From: Planctellipticum sp942493135
GTDB taxonomy: Bacteria; Planctomycetota; Planctomycetia; Planctomycetales; Planctomycetaceae
Direction: 5' to 3'
DNA: 64,000 nt
Assembly (NCBI GenBank): GCA_942493135.1
Contig: OW818684.1
Location: forward strand, 3,844,001-3,908,000
Shown here: one piece after another, positions 32,508-41,188 of the stretch
How the letters are laid out: each line of letters begins with the position of its first letter
Numbering within the stretch: position 1 is the stretch's first letter
Translations under genes and position numbers: made by a program
Notes under the pieces: generated by a model
Database searches by the model: none
What the model saw: only the letters and a program-made list of their open reading frames with translations
Told to the model about the DNA's origin: nothing

Positions 32508-34340
32508 TCAATCCGGCGCGAACTGCCGCGCCGAACCATCCGCGACCTGTTGCGAGATGTGCTGCTGCTCGCTGCGCAGGATTAGAAAGCGTTCCAGGAC
32601 CAGCGCGTCGATATTCGTCGCCGCGAAACACCGCCAGGCGTCTTCCGGGGTGCAGACGATCGGTTCCCCGCGGACGTTGAAGCTGGTGTTGATCACCACC
32701 GGGCAGCCCGTCTGATTGCGAAACTGGTCGAGCAGCCGCCAGAACCGCCCGTGACGCTGCTCGTCCACCGTCTGCACGCGGGCCGAATGATCCATGTGCG
32801 TGATCGCGGGAACATCCGACCGCGGCGTATGCACCGCCGCCAGACCTTCGCTCGGCATCCCCGGCGGCGTCGCCCGCCAATGCTCGGGCCGAACCTTCAC
32901 AACGGTCATCATGTACGGCCCGAGGTCCTGCGGCCGGGCCTCGAAATACTCTCCCGCGGCGTCTTCCAGAATCGCGGGTGCGAAGGGCCGGAACGACTCG
33001 CGGAACTTAATCTTCAGATTCATCACCGATTGCAGCTTCGGGCTGCGGGGATCGCCCAGGATACTGCGGGAACCGAGCGCCCGCGGCCCGAACTCCATCC
33101 GCCCCTGGCACCACCCCACCACCTGCTCGTCCGCCAGCAGCCCGGCGACCCGCTCGCAAAGCTCATCGTCGCTCAACTCGTGATAGGTCGCTCCCTCGCG
33201 ATCGAGCAGGGCTCGAATCTCGTCTTCGACAAACGCCGGCCCCAGCAGCGAACCCCGCTGAGAATCCTCCGGGCGGACCGTCCGAGTTTCGCCCAGGAGC
33301 TGATGGCTGACAAACTGTGCCGCCCCGAGAGCCCCCCCCGCATCGCCCGCCGCCGGCTGGATCCAGATCCGCTCGAAGGGGCCTTCGCGCGACAGCCGGC
33401 CGTTCGCCACGCAGTTGAGCGCGACCCCGCCCGCCAGGCAGAGGTTCCGCATTCCGGTCCGCGCCTGAAGCTGCCGGGCCATCCGCAGGACGATTTCTTC
33501 GGTCACCTCCTGAATCGACGCCGCCAGGTCGCATTCTCGCTGCGTCAGCGGCGACTCGGGTGGCCGGGGCGGACCGCCGAAGAGCTGCTCGAACTTTCGG
33601 CTCGTCATCCGCAGCCCATGCCAGTAGTCGAAGTACGACAGGTCGAGTCGGAACGAGCCGTCTTCCTTCAAATCCAGCAGTTTCTCGCGGATCGTTGCGG
33701 CGTAGATGGGCTTTCCGTAGGGGGCCAGGCCCATCAACTTGTATTCGCCCGAATTCACGCGGAAGCCACAAAAGTACGTGAAAGCCGAATAAAGCAGTCC
33801 CAGCGAATGGGGATAGCGCAGCTCCTGCAGCAGCTCGATCCGCTCGCCGCGACCGACGCCGCAACTGGCGGTCGCCCACTCGCCGACGCCGTCGATCGTC
33901 AGAATCGCCGCCTCGTCGAATGGCGAAGGATAGAACGCGCTGGCTGCGTGCGACTCGTGATGCTCGACGAACACAAACCGCCGGCGGTAGTCCTTGAGCG
34001 GCCCCGACCGCAGCTCGCGCTGCAGAAAGAGCTTGTCCTTCAGCCAGACCGGCAGCGCCTGCAGGAAAACGCGAAACCCGCGCGGGGCGGCGGCGAGCTG
34101 CGTCTCCAGCAGCCGGTCGAACTTGAGCAGCGGCTTCTCGTAGTAGGCGACGTAGTCGAGTTTGTCCGCCGTCAGTCCCCCCGCATTCAGGCAGTATTCG
34201 ATCGCATGGACCGGGAACGACGGGTCGTGCTTCTTCCGCGTAAACCGCTCTTCCTGCGCCGCGGCGACGATCTCGCCATCCACGACGAGCGCGGCGGCGG
34301 CGTCGTGATAGAAGGCGGAGATCCCGAGAATTGCTGACAT
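32508..34340 (-). CDS. NodU/CmcH-family carbamoyltransferase
   Basis: These enzymes transfer a carbamoyl group from carbamoyl phosphate, via an adenylate, to a hydroxyl of a sugar or natural product. The 610-residue protein has the N-terminal actin-like/Kae1-like domain (ILGISAFYHDAAAALV, VEHHESHAASAFYPSPF with the metal-binding histidines, TIDGVGEWAT, EYKLMGLAPYGKP) and the C-terminal YrdC-like domain (WCQGRMEFGPRALGSRSIL, VINTSFNVRGEPIVCTPEDAW). All are intact. The acceptor is unknown, since no glycosyltransferase or biosynthetic cluster adjoins it. The IS630 element has inserted 65 bases beyond the stop without harming the gene. Confidence 0.93.
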   Translation of the reverse strand: MSAILGISAFYHDAAAALVVDGEIVAAAQEERFTRKKHDPSFPVHAIEYCLNAGGLTADKLDYVAYYEKPLLKFDRLLETQLAAAPRGFRVFLQALPVWLKDKLFLQRELRSGPLKDYRRRFVFVEHHESHAASAFYPSPFDEAAILTIDGVGEWATASCGVGRGERIELLQELRYPHSLGLLYSAFTYFCGFRVNSGEYKLMGLAPYGKPIYAATIREKLLDLKEDGSFRLDLSYFDYWHGLRMTSRKFEQLFGGPPRPPESPLTQRECDLAASIQEVTEEIVLRMARQLQARTGMRNLCLAGGVALNCVANGRLSREGPFERIWIQPAAGDAGGALGAAQFVSHQLLGETRTVRPEDSQRGSLLGPAFVEDEIRALLDREGATYHELSDDELCERVAGLLADEQVVGWCQGRMEFGPRALGSRSILGDPRSPKLQSVMNLKIKFRESFRPFAPAILEDAAGEYFEARPQDLGPYMMTVVKVRPEHWRATPPGMPSEGLAAVHTPRSDVPAITHMDHSARVQTVDEQRHGRFWRLLDQFRNQTGCPVVINTSFNVRGEPIVCTPEDAWRCFAATNIDALVLERFLILRSEQQHISQQVADGSARQFAPD

Positions 34341-34477
34341 GCGGCGTGTATCCGTGTGGCGACCGGGGGATCGGGCACATCAGGCTAACATGGCAATTGG
34401 GGGCCGCAAACCATACACAGGAAGAAGAGGGTTCACCGCGGAGACTCGGAGGACGCGGTGAAATGAACGGAGAAGAA

Positions 34478-34520
34478 GTTAACCACGAATCGCACGAATG
34501 GACGCGAATGAAGACGAAGC
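34478..34520. repeat. Degenerate tandem ACGAAT-type repeat
   Basis: Within the 227-base gap between the carbamoyltransferase and Uma2 genes, units such as CACGAATCG, CACGAATGG, CGCGAATGA and GACGAAG follow one another. Similar phrases occur between genes in many planctomycetes. Nothing else is visible in this gap, which must hold the carbamoyltransferase promoter. Confidence 0.5.
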
Positions 34521-34567
34521 ATGAGAGCCACGGAAGGGACTGAGGTCACGAAGCAGAATGGAGGCGG

Positions 34568-35155
34568 TCACCCCTCCTCGAACGGAATCGCGCCGTCTCC
34601 CGCGGTTCGCCCGTTTTTCTGCCAGATCGTTTCCATAAACTCGTGATGCCCCTTTCGGCTGACGCCATATTCGATAGTCGAGAGAATCGACCACCAGTTC
34701 CGGCCGGCCAGCGCCTGGACGGGAAACCACAGGCCCGGCAGAGCCAGGCTCTTGAGGATACCGCGGCGATCGGGAACCGCCTCGACGAAGGCCTGCCCGT
34801 CGTGGCGATTCCAGTGGAACGTCAGCGGGTCCCCGTCAAAGACGGCGACGTACTCGGTGACGCCGGCGCGCTCGAACTCGCTGCGGCGGGATTCGTACTC
34901 GCCCATGTCGTCGGAGTCGAAAACATCCAGCGCGAAATTGGGCGGCCCCTCGAAACCGTTGTCGACGGGTTCGCACTGCTTCAGCCGGCCGTGATTGACC
35001 ATTGCGACCAGCCCGGGGACGATCCGCGTGTTGTCGTCGAGCAGCACGGGAACGTGGAGGCAGACGTAGATGCCGGGCGTAAAGAGGCGGTAGTGGTTGA
35101 CGCAGAGGGCCAGATCGGTCAGCAGGACGGATTTCGCGGTGGTGAGTTCCGGCAT
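34568..35155 (-). CDS. Uma2-family (DUF820) restriction-endonuclease-fold protein
   Basis: A 195-residue cytosolic protein with the PD-(D/E)xK-fold layout of Uma2 proteins: an N-terminal beta strand region (YVCLHVPVLLDDNTRIVPGLVAM, where Uma2 has its PDL/V motif), the central FALDVFDSDD in place of the usual VEVLSPS, and EYESRRSEFERAGVTEYVAVF, matching the KxxxYxxxGVxEYWVVD segment. The catalytic acidic residue of the first motif (usually PDLVVV) reads PGLVAM here, so activity is doubtful. The family is abundant and multicopy in planctomycetes and cyanobacteria with unproven roles. Confidence 0.75.
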   Translation of the reverse strand: MPELTTAKSVLLTDLALCVNHYRLFTPGIYVCLHVPVLLDDNTRIVPGLVAMVNHGRLKQCEPVDNGFEGPPNFALDVFDSDDMGEYESRRSEFERAGVTEYVAVFDGDPLTFHWNRHDGQAFVEAVPDRRGILKSLALPGLWFPVQALAGRNWWSILSTIEYGVSRKGHHEFMETIWQKNGRTAGDGAIPFEEG

Positions 35156-35229
35156 GGCAGGTTCCGAGATTGCAGTTGCTCTTTGAGTCGGATGAAACCC
35201 GCATCAACCGGCAATCGAGTTGAGATTCC

Positions 35230-36693
35230 TCACTTCCCCGTCGCTCCCCACGACTTCATCTGCGCAATATTCCGCTCCAGCTCCGCCCGCCGCTCCCCTT
35301 TCGCATTCGCCAGATACGCCGCCATCTCGGCGTCATACGCCGCGGCGGTCTCGGGAGTCCGGCCGTGATCGTTCGTTTCGACCATCCACCGGTCGAGCCG
35401 GGCCCGCAGCTTTTCCAGCACGGCCAGGTGCTCCGGTTCTCCGGCGAGATCGTGGAGCTGATACCGGTCGGTCTGCCACTCGTAAAGCTCTTCCGCCGGG
35501 CGCGTCGGGGCGAACAGCAGCCGTTCCTGCAGGTCATCGAGTTTTCCTGCGGTATGCAGTTCCCGCAGCCGGAGCAGAATCGGTTTGTTGTCCTTGTAGG
35601 CGTTTGGCTGCAGCATCGGCCGGTCGGGATGGAAGTTGCGGATGTAGAGCCAGCGGTCGGTGCGGACTGAGCGGATGCGCTCCGTCGTCTCGTCGCAGCG
35701 GTCGCGGGCGGCGAAGATTTCGGCCCGCGGATGGTACTCTTTGCCGAAGACGTTCCGGCCCTGCACGGTCGGCGGGATGGCGATCCCCGCCGCGGCCAGC
35801 GAGATCGCCGGCAGATCGATGTGCTCGACCAGATCGTCGCGGACGCCGCCGCGCGGAATCCCCGGCCCGCGGATCACCAGCGGCACGTGCGTCCCTTCGT
35901 CGTACAAGAACTGCTTGCCGCGGGCGTGGCTGATGCCGTGATCGGTCATGAAGATCACCAGCGTCTGGTCGAGAATTTTCTCCGCTTCCAGCCGTTCGAT
36001 GACCTGCCCAACCTGCCAGTCGGTGTAGCGGCAGGCATCCAGGTATCTGGCCCAGTCGTGAAGCAGGACTTCGTCGCGCGGATAATACGCCGGCAGCTCG
36101 ACGCTCGCCGGATCGGTCAGCGTCCCCAGCGCGGCCTTGGCCGTCTCCTCCCAGTTCTTCCCTTCGCGGTACTTGCCGCCGTGGAGCTGGACCTGCATGA
36201 AGAACGGCTGCCCCGGCTTCCGCCCGGCCCAATCGGGGCCGTCGTAGATGGATTTGTCCCATTCAAAGTTGTAGTCGGTCTTGCCAAGTCGCTTGTTGCC
36301 GGCAATGCCCGAGCCGATGCAGGTGTAGTAACCCGCCTGCTGGAACAGCTTCGGAACCGGAATGACGCCGGCCGGCAGCGCGATCTGCTGGTCCCCCCGT
36401 CCGCTGCGATGGTTGTGGGCGCCGATGCTGGTCTGATACGTCCCCGTGATCAGCGCCGACCGGCAGGCGGAACAGACTGGAGCGGTCACGTAGGCGTGCG
36501 TGAACCGCGTCCCTTCGCGAGCGAGGCGATCGACATTGGGTGTTGCGAGGTGCGTGTCTCCGTAGCAGGAGAAGTTGGCGGACATGTCATCGACGAAGAT
36601 CCAGACGATGTTGGGCCGGTCAGCGGCTGCCCCGGTCGATTCGATCCCGAGCGCAAGGAGTCCGAGCAGAATTGCCATCCAGATGCGGTGCAT
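35230..36693 (-). CDS. Secreted sulfatase (alkaline phosphatase superfamily)
   Basis: Formylglycine-dependent sulfatases hydrolyse sulfate esters, in planctomycetes mostly on algal polysaccharides. I start at the ATG at 36693, which gives a signal peptide (RIWMAILLGLLALGIESTG); the frame upstream of it is not coding-like. The 487-residue product begins the enzyme domain with RPNIVWIFVDDMSANF (metal ligands Asp35/Asp36), and carries the activation motif CSACRSALITG with Cys74 as the residue to be converted to formylglycine. VIFMTDHGISHARGK supplies the C-terminal metal site. The x-Ala-x-Arg form (CSACR) is less common than CxPSR but fits the general pattern. No maturase gene is nearby. The sequence recalls heparan N-sulfatase-like members. 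Confidence 0.92.
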   Translation of the reverse strand: MHRIWMAILLGLLALGIESTGAAADRPNIVWIFVDDMSANFSCYGDTHLATPNVDRLAREGTRFTHAYVTAPVCSACRSALITGTYQTSIGAHNHRSGRGDQQIALPAGVIPVPKLFQQAGYYTCIGSGIAGNKRLGKTDYNFEWDKSIYDGPDWAGRKPGQPFFMQVQLHGGKYREGKNWEETAKAALGTLTDPASVELPAYYPRDEVLLHDWARYLDACRYTDWQVGQVIERLEAEKILDQTLVIFMTDHGISHARGKQFLYDEGTHVPLVIRGPGIPRGGVRDDLVEHIDLPAISLAAAGIAIPPTVQGRNVFGKEYHPRAEIFAARDRCDETTERIRSVRTDRWLYIRNFHPDRPMLQPNAYKDNKPILLRLRELHTAGKLDDLQERLLFAPTRPAEELYEWQTDRYQLHDLAGEPEHLAVLEKLRARLDRWMVETNDHGRTPETAAAYDAEMAAYLANAKGERRAELERNIAQMKSWGATGK

Positions 36694-36904
36694 CGTCAGT
36701 CTCCGGGACGCAGGTGTCGTACTCAGCGGTGTTCTGTCAGCCGACAGCTTAACCCCGATTACCCAGTTCGTCAGCCCGGCTGGCAGACTCTGCGGGCTGG
36801 AGCGACTTTTCCGGAGCTGTCGGTCCTGCCGCAGTTGCCGCTTGAAGCAGTCGATAACAAAGTGTGTGATGTTCTGCTTCTCCCGATTCGGCGGCCACTC
36901 AGCC

Positions 36905-37216
36905 ATGCGACGGCTTCGTTCCCAGCTCTGTCGACCCTCCCGGCGATTCGCCGCGCTGCTCGCGCTGGCGTCGCTCGGTGCGTCGGGCTGTCGAACGCTG
37001 GTCCTGCCCGGCATGCCGGTCTTCGAGTGGCATGCCCTCGAACCGGCGCCGCTGTCAGCCAAGGCCGCTGATGACGATGGGGTCGATCAGGCCGTCTGGC
37101 AGACCGAGAGCCTGACCAGCCACGGAACCATCCAGCTCATTCGCGCCCAGTCGTTCGACGAAGATGCGTTTGAGACCGGCGAACCCGCCCGGCTGTCGAT
37201 CCTGACCGACGAGTAG
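36905..37216 (+). CDS. Small lipoprotein of unknown function
   Basis: A 103-residue product starting at 36905, with a basic N-terminus and a lipoprotein signal (RRFAALLALASLGASGC, lipid-bearing Cys near residue 29). The mature part is short and acidic with no recognised domain. The gene is divergent from the sulfatase gene (211 bases) and on the same strand as the DUF1294 gene 141 bases further on. A start 12 codons upstream is possible but weakens the signal peptide. Confidence 0.55.
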   Translation: MRRLRSQLCRPSRRFAALLALASLGASGCRTLVLPGMPVFEWHALEPAPLSAKAADDDGVDQAVWQTESLTSHGTIQLIRAQSFDEDAFETGEPARLSILTDE

Positions 37217-37357
37217 CGGCAGGCTGACGTCCGACGGCGATTGAGCGCGGCCCTTCCCGCCCGTCCCCGGCTGTGGAATACTGTCCACGCCGGCGCTGAC
37301 CGTGATGCCGTCCGGCTGCACTCCCGTGTCTGCTCCCGTCGACAGAAAGTCCTGCAC

Positions 37358-37834
37358 ATGGCCGCCGAACCTCGGGCCGACGACGATCGCCGTGCGGTCG
37401 CGAAACTGCTCCGCACTCTGCAGTGGGTCTTCACCGGAGCGGCCGTTCTCTGGTGGCTGTGGGCGGCTCTGGTCCTGTGGGCCGCGTTTACCCGTTCCGG
37501 CAACAAACTCGGGGCGTTTCTGGCGATCTACCTGCTGCTCACCGTCGGCGCCAGCGGCGTCGCCTTCGTGATGATGATGTGGGACAAATGGCGCGCCATC
37601 CGCGTCAAACCGCGCGTTTCCGAATCGACCCTGCTGTTCTGCAGCCTCGCCGGCGGCTGGCCGGGAACGCAGCTCGCCCGCATGCTGTTTCGACACAAGA
37701 CGCAGAAGGTCAGCTTCCGCGCGGTCTACTGGCTGATCATCTCGCTCCACCTGCTGCTGCTCGGCTATGTCTGGTGGAGCGACTGGTTCCGCCTGATGGC
37801 GCAGGCGCTGATCTACAAAGCCCCGGCGGCCTGA
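37358..37834 (+). CDS. DUF1294 family membrane protein
   Basis: A 158-residue protein with about four membrane segments (VFTGAAVLWWLWAALVLWAAF, GAFLAIYLLLTVGASGVAFVM, the family segment around LLFCSLAGGWPGTQLARMLF and AVYWLIISLHLLLLGYV). The sequence DKWRAI...RVSESTLLFCSLAGGWPG...RHKTQKVSF matches DUF1294, where a Gly-Gly-x-Pro-Gly motif precedes a conserved (R/F)RHKTxKxxF. The family often stands alone or fused to cold-shock domains and has no established activity. The longer frame upstream of 37358 lacks a signal of coding. Confidence 0.85.
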   Translation: MAAEPRADDDRRAVAKLLRTLQWVFTGAAVLWWLWAALVLWAAFTRSGNKLGAFLAIYLLLTVGASGVAFVMMMWDKWRAIRVKPRVSESTLLFCSLAGGWPGTQLARMLFRHKTQKVSFRAVYWLIISLHLLLLGYVWWSDWFRLMAQALIYKAPAA

Positions 37835-37940
37835 TCTCTTTCCGGCCGAACCTCCGCATCGTCGTTGCCGTCATCCTGTCATCCGGCATTGTCGTCGCCG
37901 GCCAACAGCCATTCGTCCCGATTCTCTGGAACGTTTCTCG

Positions 37941-38342
37941 ATGAACTTCGCACGCTGGACCTTCTGGATCGCCGGCTGGTACGGCCTGGCGGTCATTCTG
38001 CCTCAGTACTTTCTGGAGCGCCGCATCGGCCTGGACTATCCGCCGGCGATCACCCATCCGGAGCACTTTTACGGGTTCATCGGCGTCGCGCTGGCCTGGC
38101 AGGTCGCGTTTCTGATCATGTCCCGCGACCCGGTTCGCTATCGGCCGCTGATGCTCGCGGGAGTCCTCGAAAAGGCCTCCTTCGGCATCGCCGCCCTGGT
38201 CCTCTACGTCCAGAATCGCCTGGCCGTCGCGCTGGTCCCGTTCGCCCTCCTCGATCTGGTACTCGGCGTGCTGTTCCTGGAGGCGTACCGTCGGACGGGA
38301 AATGCCTCCACTCTCAAGAACGCGTCGGGTGGTACGCTCTGA
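37941..38342 (+). CDS. Small four-helix membrane protein of unknown function
   Basis: A 133-residue protein with about four membrane segments (WTFWIAGWYGLAVILPQYFL, FYGFIGVALAWQVAFLIM, LMLAGVLEKASFGIAALVLYV, LVPFALLDLVLGVLFL). Similar short proteins are common in planctomycetes and proteobacteria but I cannot give a name. It lies 106 bases downstream of the DUF1294 gene and is convergent with the ROK kinase gene. Confidence 0.65.
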   Translation: MNFARWTFWIAGWYGLAVILPQYFLERRIGLDYPPAITHPEHFYGFIGVALAWQVAFLIMSRDPVRYRPLMLAGVLEKASFGIAALVLYVQNRLAVALVPFALLDLVLGVLFLEAYRRTGNASTLKNASGGTL

Positions 38343-38433
38343 GTCTTCGAAGGGCGTGTCTTCGAGAGAGAGACCACGCCCATCGCAAAGCCTCTGGGCG
38401 TGCCACCCAAATATGACACACTGAATCAGCGAC

Positions 38434-39378
38434 TCATCGCGCCGTCGCCGCCAGGGCCAGCGCACCGTGAACTACCACGCTCTCACCCAGCCCCGCCGGC
38501 ACCACGTCAAACGCTCCGCGCAGCGAGGGAAACAGGTAGCAATCCACGGCAGCCCGTAACGGCTCGAAGAACAGCTCGTCGCCCGCCAGCGAAACGCCGC
38601 CCCCCACCACAACCACGTCCGGAGCAATCAGCGTTCCGACCTGCGCGATGGCCCAGCCCAGCACCTCAACCGCCTGGGCGTAGACCTCGCGGGCGGCCAC
38701 GTTCCCCGCCGTCGCCGCGGTAGCGACCAGCCGGGACGAAAGCTGCTGGATATCGCGCTGCGCACGATTCAGCAGATCCTCGGCATCCCGTTCGTCGGCA
38801 TGCTCCGCCACCCAGCGTCGGGCGGACTCTTCAATGCCCGGCCCCGCCGCCCGCGACTCGACCGTGTCGTGGGAGTCGCGGCAATCCAGGCCCGGCCGCA
38901 GGTGCCCGATCTCCGCCGCGGCAGGCCGGTCCGTTCCGTGAATCCTCCGGTCGATCACCAGTCCGCCGCCAATCCCGGTGCCGACGGTGACGTAGAAGAC
39001 CGTTCGCAGGCCCCGGCCCGCGCCGAAGCAGGCTTCCGCCAGGCACGCCGAGTCGCAGTCGTTTCCCAGGCAGGCGGGCCGGTCCAGCTCCGTCCTGCAC
39101 CATTCCGCCAGCGGAAAACCGTCCCAGCCGGTCACCTGGTGGCTGGTCTGCACGATGCCGCGATCCCCGAAGACCGGTCCGCCGAAGCCGAAGCCGACCC
39201 GTTCGATGTCATAAGCGGCGATCAGTTCCCGCCCGACTTCCCGGATCTGGTTCAAGATGCCCTGTGCACCGCGGGAGCGATCGATGTCGCGTCGTTCGAA
39301 TGCGACGAACGACGCCCCGTCGCCACGTCCCACTCCCAGTTGCAGTTTTGTTCCGCCGATTTCGATGCCCAGGTACAT
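38434..39378 (-). CDS. ROK-family sugar kinase lacking the usual zinc motif
   Basis: ROK kinases phosphorylate glucose and other hexoses or act as repressors; this one has no DNA-binding domain and so is a kinase-type member. The 314-residue protein starts with the phosphate-binding GIEIGGTKLQLGVG and has GFGFGGPVFGDRG, the catalytic base in CLGNDCDSACLAEACFGAGRG (Asp in GND), the VTVGTGIGGGLVIDRRI loop and APDVVVVGGGVSLAGDEL. The zinc-binding signature normally following the EIGH motif (CxCGxxGCxE) is absent: here the stretch reads HLRPGLDCRDSHDTVESRAAG. The His of EIGH is kept. The substrate is not evident from the neighbours. Confidence 0.88.
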   Translation of the reverse strand: MYLGIEIGGTKLQLGVGRGDGASFVAFERRDIDRSRGAQGILNQIREVGRELIAAYDIERVGFGFGGPVFGDRGIVQTSHQVTGWDGFPLAEWCRTELDRPACLGNDCDSACLAEACFGAGRGLRTVFYVTVGTGIGGGLVIDRRIHGTDRPAAAEIGHLRPGLDCRDSHDTVESRAAGPGIEESARRWVAEHADERDAEDLLNRAQRDIQQLSSRLVATAATAGNVAAREVYAQAVEVLGWAIAQVGTLIAPDVVVVGGGVSLAGDELFFEPLRAAVDCYLFPSLRGAFDVVPAGLGESVVVHGALALAATAR

Positions 39379-39458
39379 GTCGCGCCGTCATTCCCGGTGT
39401 TGTGACTTCGTCCGTTTCCGCCGTCGCTCAGCCTGATGGCAGGAACTCACGAAAGCAA

Positions 39459-39491
39459 GGCAGCCCGGAACGGTGGAGGTTCCGGGCTGCC
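39459..39491 (-). terminator. Intrinsic terminator after the HEAT-repeat lipoprotein gene
   Basis: A perfect 13-bp stem (39459-39471 with 39479-39491) with a 7-base loop follows the minus-strand stop at 39521 and is succeeded on that strand by TTGCTTTCG. It separates this gene from the ROK kinase gene. Confidence 0.8.
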
Positions 39492-39520
39492 TGGCGAGGT
39501 CACGGCCTGACGAGCAAATA

Positions 39521-41188
39521 TCAGCCGCGATGAATCTGGCGGAGCGACTGCTCCGCGGTCGTCCGGACTTCGGCGTTCGGATCCTGCGTCAGTTTCCGCA
39601 GATCGTTTTCCGCGGGCAGGGCCAGCGGTCCCAGTTCCCCCAGGGCATAAATCGCCCCGACGCGAACCTTCTCCTCCGGATCCCGCAGCGCGAGCCGCAG
39701 GGCGTTGACGGTTTCCTGCGATTGCGGAGCAAGTTCCGCCAGTGAGTAGGCCGACAACCAGCGGACGTTCGCGTCCTGGTCTTCCAGACAGCCTAGCAGC
39801 GTCTTCAGTGCAGGCTGCGACCACTGTCCATATCGGATCAGCACTTCTGCGACATGCAGCCGGACATATGCGTTCGGATCATTCAAGGCTTCGGAGAGCG
39901 CCGGCACCGCGTCGGCCGACTGCGGACCCATGCCGGCGAGGACGGCCGCCGCATAAGAGCGGACTGCGGAGTCTTCGTGCTTGAGCGACTCGACCAGCGT
40001 CCGGATGGACTGCGGCGTGCTCCCTTCGATCCGGGTCAGGGCCAGAGCGGCGTTCACCCGCACCATCCCGTCCGCGTGCTGCAATAGTTGCCGCAGTGCG
40101 GGAGCAGCCGCGAGCGATTGCGAGCCGAGCCGGCCCAGTTCGTTGGTGGCCTTCTTGATCTGTTCGACGTCGCGCGTCTCCAGATTCCTGACCAGGTCCT
40201 GGACCTGACCGGCGGCCTGCGGGCACAGCGCCAGCAGCGACAATGCCTGCTGGCTGTGATCCGTCCAGGTCCGCAACTTTGCCGACGTTTCCGGCGTCAT
40301 CAGCGGCTGCCGGGCGGCCGCCGGAGTGATCGTCGGCTTCGCCGCCGGGGAGATGCTCGGCAGCGAGGCGGTCCCCTTCACTGCGACAATCGCCTTTTCG
40401 GCCGATTTGACAAATCCCGATTTTGCCGGCGTCCCGTCGACAGGCTCGTCCGGGATCAGCCGCACGTCCGCCGTCTTCGCGGCAATCGCCCGTTCCTCGG
40501 CGGCCGCCAGTTTGCGATCCAGCGCCCCGAGGGATTTCTCGGCTTCACCCAGCAGATCCCGGCCGTCCTTGGCCGTGCTGTGAGAAACTTCCTGAATCTC
40601 ATTTTTCTTCAGACCTTTGACGGTCTTGTCCACCGCCTGCTGTCCAGCGGATTCGGCAAACGACCAGTCGTCTTCCAGGAACGCCTTCTCCTTGGCGACG
40701 GCGACTTCTCGCTTCGTCGCTTGAGCGGCGGTTCCCGTGGGGGCAGCCTTGGACACTCCCGACCTGGACCAGCTCTCACTCTTTGGAGAGTCCACCATGA
40801 AGGGATCTTCGTCCCAGCTCGTCCCCTTTTTCGTCGGAGCAGCCGCGACCCTGGCGTCCACTTTCGTGTCCGACTTCGGCTCGACTTTGGGGGCGGCCTT
40901 CGCGACGGAGACATTCGCCGCGGACGCGGACTTCGCGGCCGGTTTGCCGGCTGTCGCGTCCTTCAATGCCTTGTCGGCGGCAGCGATCTTCGCGTCAGTC
41001 GCGGACTTCTTGCCCGACGACGCTCCGGTCTTCGAGGACTTCGCTCCCTTGTCGGTCGCAGCGACCTTGGTGTCGACGTCCTTGCCGGACCACTTGGCGA
41101 CGGTCTGCGAAAACCGCGAACAGCCCGTCAGTTGACAGGCCAGTGCAGTCACGAGCAGTACCTTCCAGGGAGCACACCATTGTTTCAT
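39521..41188 (-). CDS. Lipoprotein with Lys/Ala-rich linker and C-terminal HEAT repeats
   Basis: The start at 41188 yields a lipoprotein signal (KVLLVTALACQLTGC, lipid Cys at residue 23). The following 250 residues are low-complexity, rich in Ala, Lys, Ser and Thr, with coiled-coil character (SLGALDRKLAAAEERAIAAK). From about residue 330 to the end there are five to six HEAT repeats of the PBS-lyase type (SVRSYAAAVLAGMG-like, NAYVRLHVAEVLIRYG, DANVRWLSAYSLAELA, EEKVRVGAIYALGELG). The 555-residue protein is probably anchored to a membrane facing the periplasm and serves as a binding scaffold. An upstream in-frame start at 41305 would hide the signal peptide and is not favoured. Confidence 0.82.
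   Translation of the reverse strand: MKQWCAPWKVLLVTALACQLTGCSRFSQTVAKWSGKDVDTKVAATDKGAKSSKTGASSGKKSATDAKIAAADKALKDATAGKPAAKSASAANVSVAKAAPKVEPKSDTKVDARVAAAPTKKGTSWDEDPFMVDSPKSESWSRSGVSKAAPTGTAAQATKREVAVAKEKAFLEDDWSFAESAGQQAVDKTVKGLKKNEIQEVSHSTAKDGRDLLGEAEKSLGALDRKLAAAEERAIAAKTADVRLIPDEPVDGTPAKSGFVKSAEKAIVAVKGTASLPSISPAAKPTITPAAARQPLMTPETSAKLRTWTDHSQQALSLLALCPQAAGQVQDLVRNLETRDVEQIKKATNELGRLGSQSLAAAPALRQLLQHADGMVRVNAALALTRIEGSTPQSIRTLVESLKHEDSAVRSYAAAVLAGMGPQSADAVPALSEALNDPNAYVRLHVAEVLIRYGQWSQPALKTLLGCLEDQDANVRWLSAYSLAELAPQSQETVNALRLALRDPEEKVRVGAIYALGELGPLALPAENDLRKLTQDPNAEVRTTAEQSLRQIHRG

Noticed and set aside
38352..38402. A possible terminator (GGGCGTG / CACGCCC) between the small membrane protein and the ROK kinase genes
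   Set aside because: The stem is only 7 bp with an imperfect continuation and no T run on either strand; kept out of the feature list.
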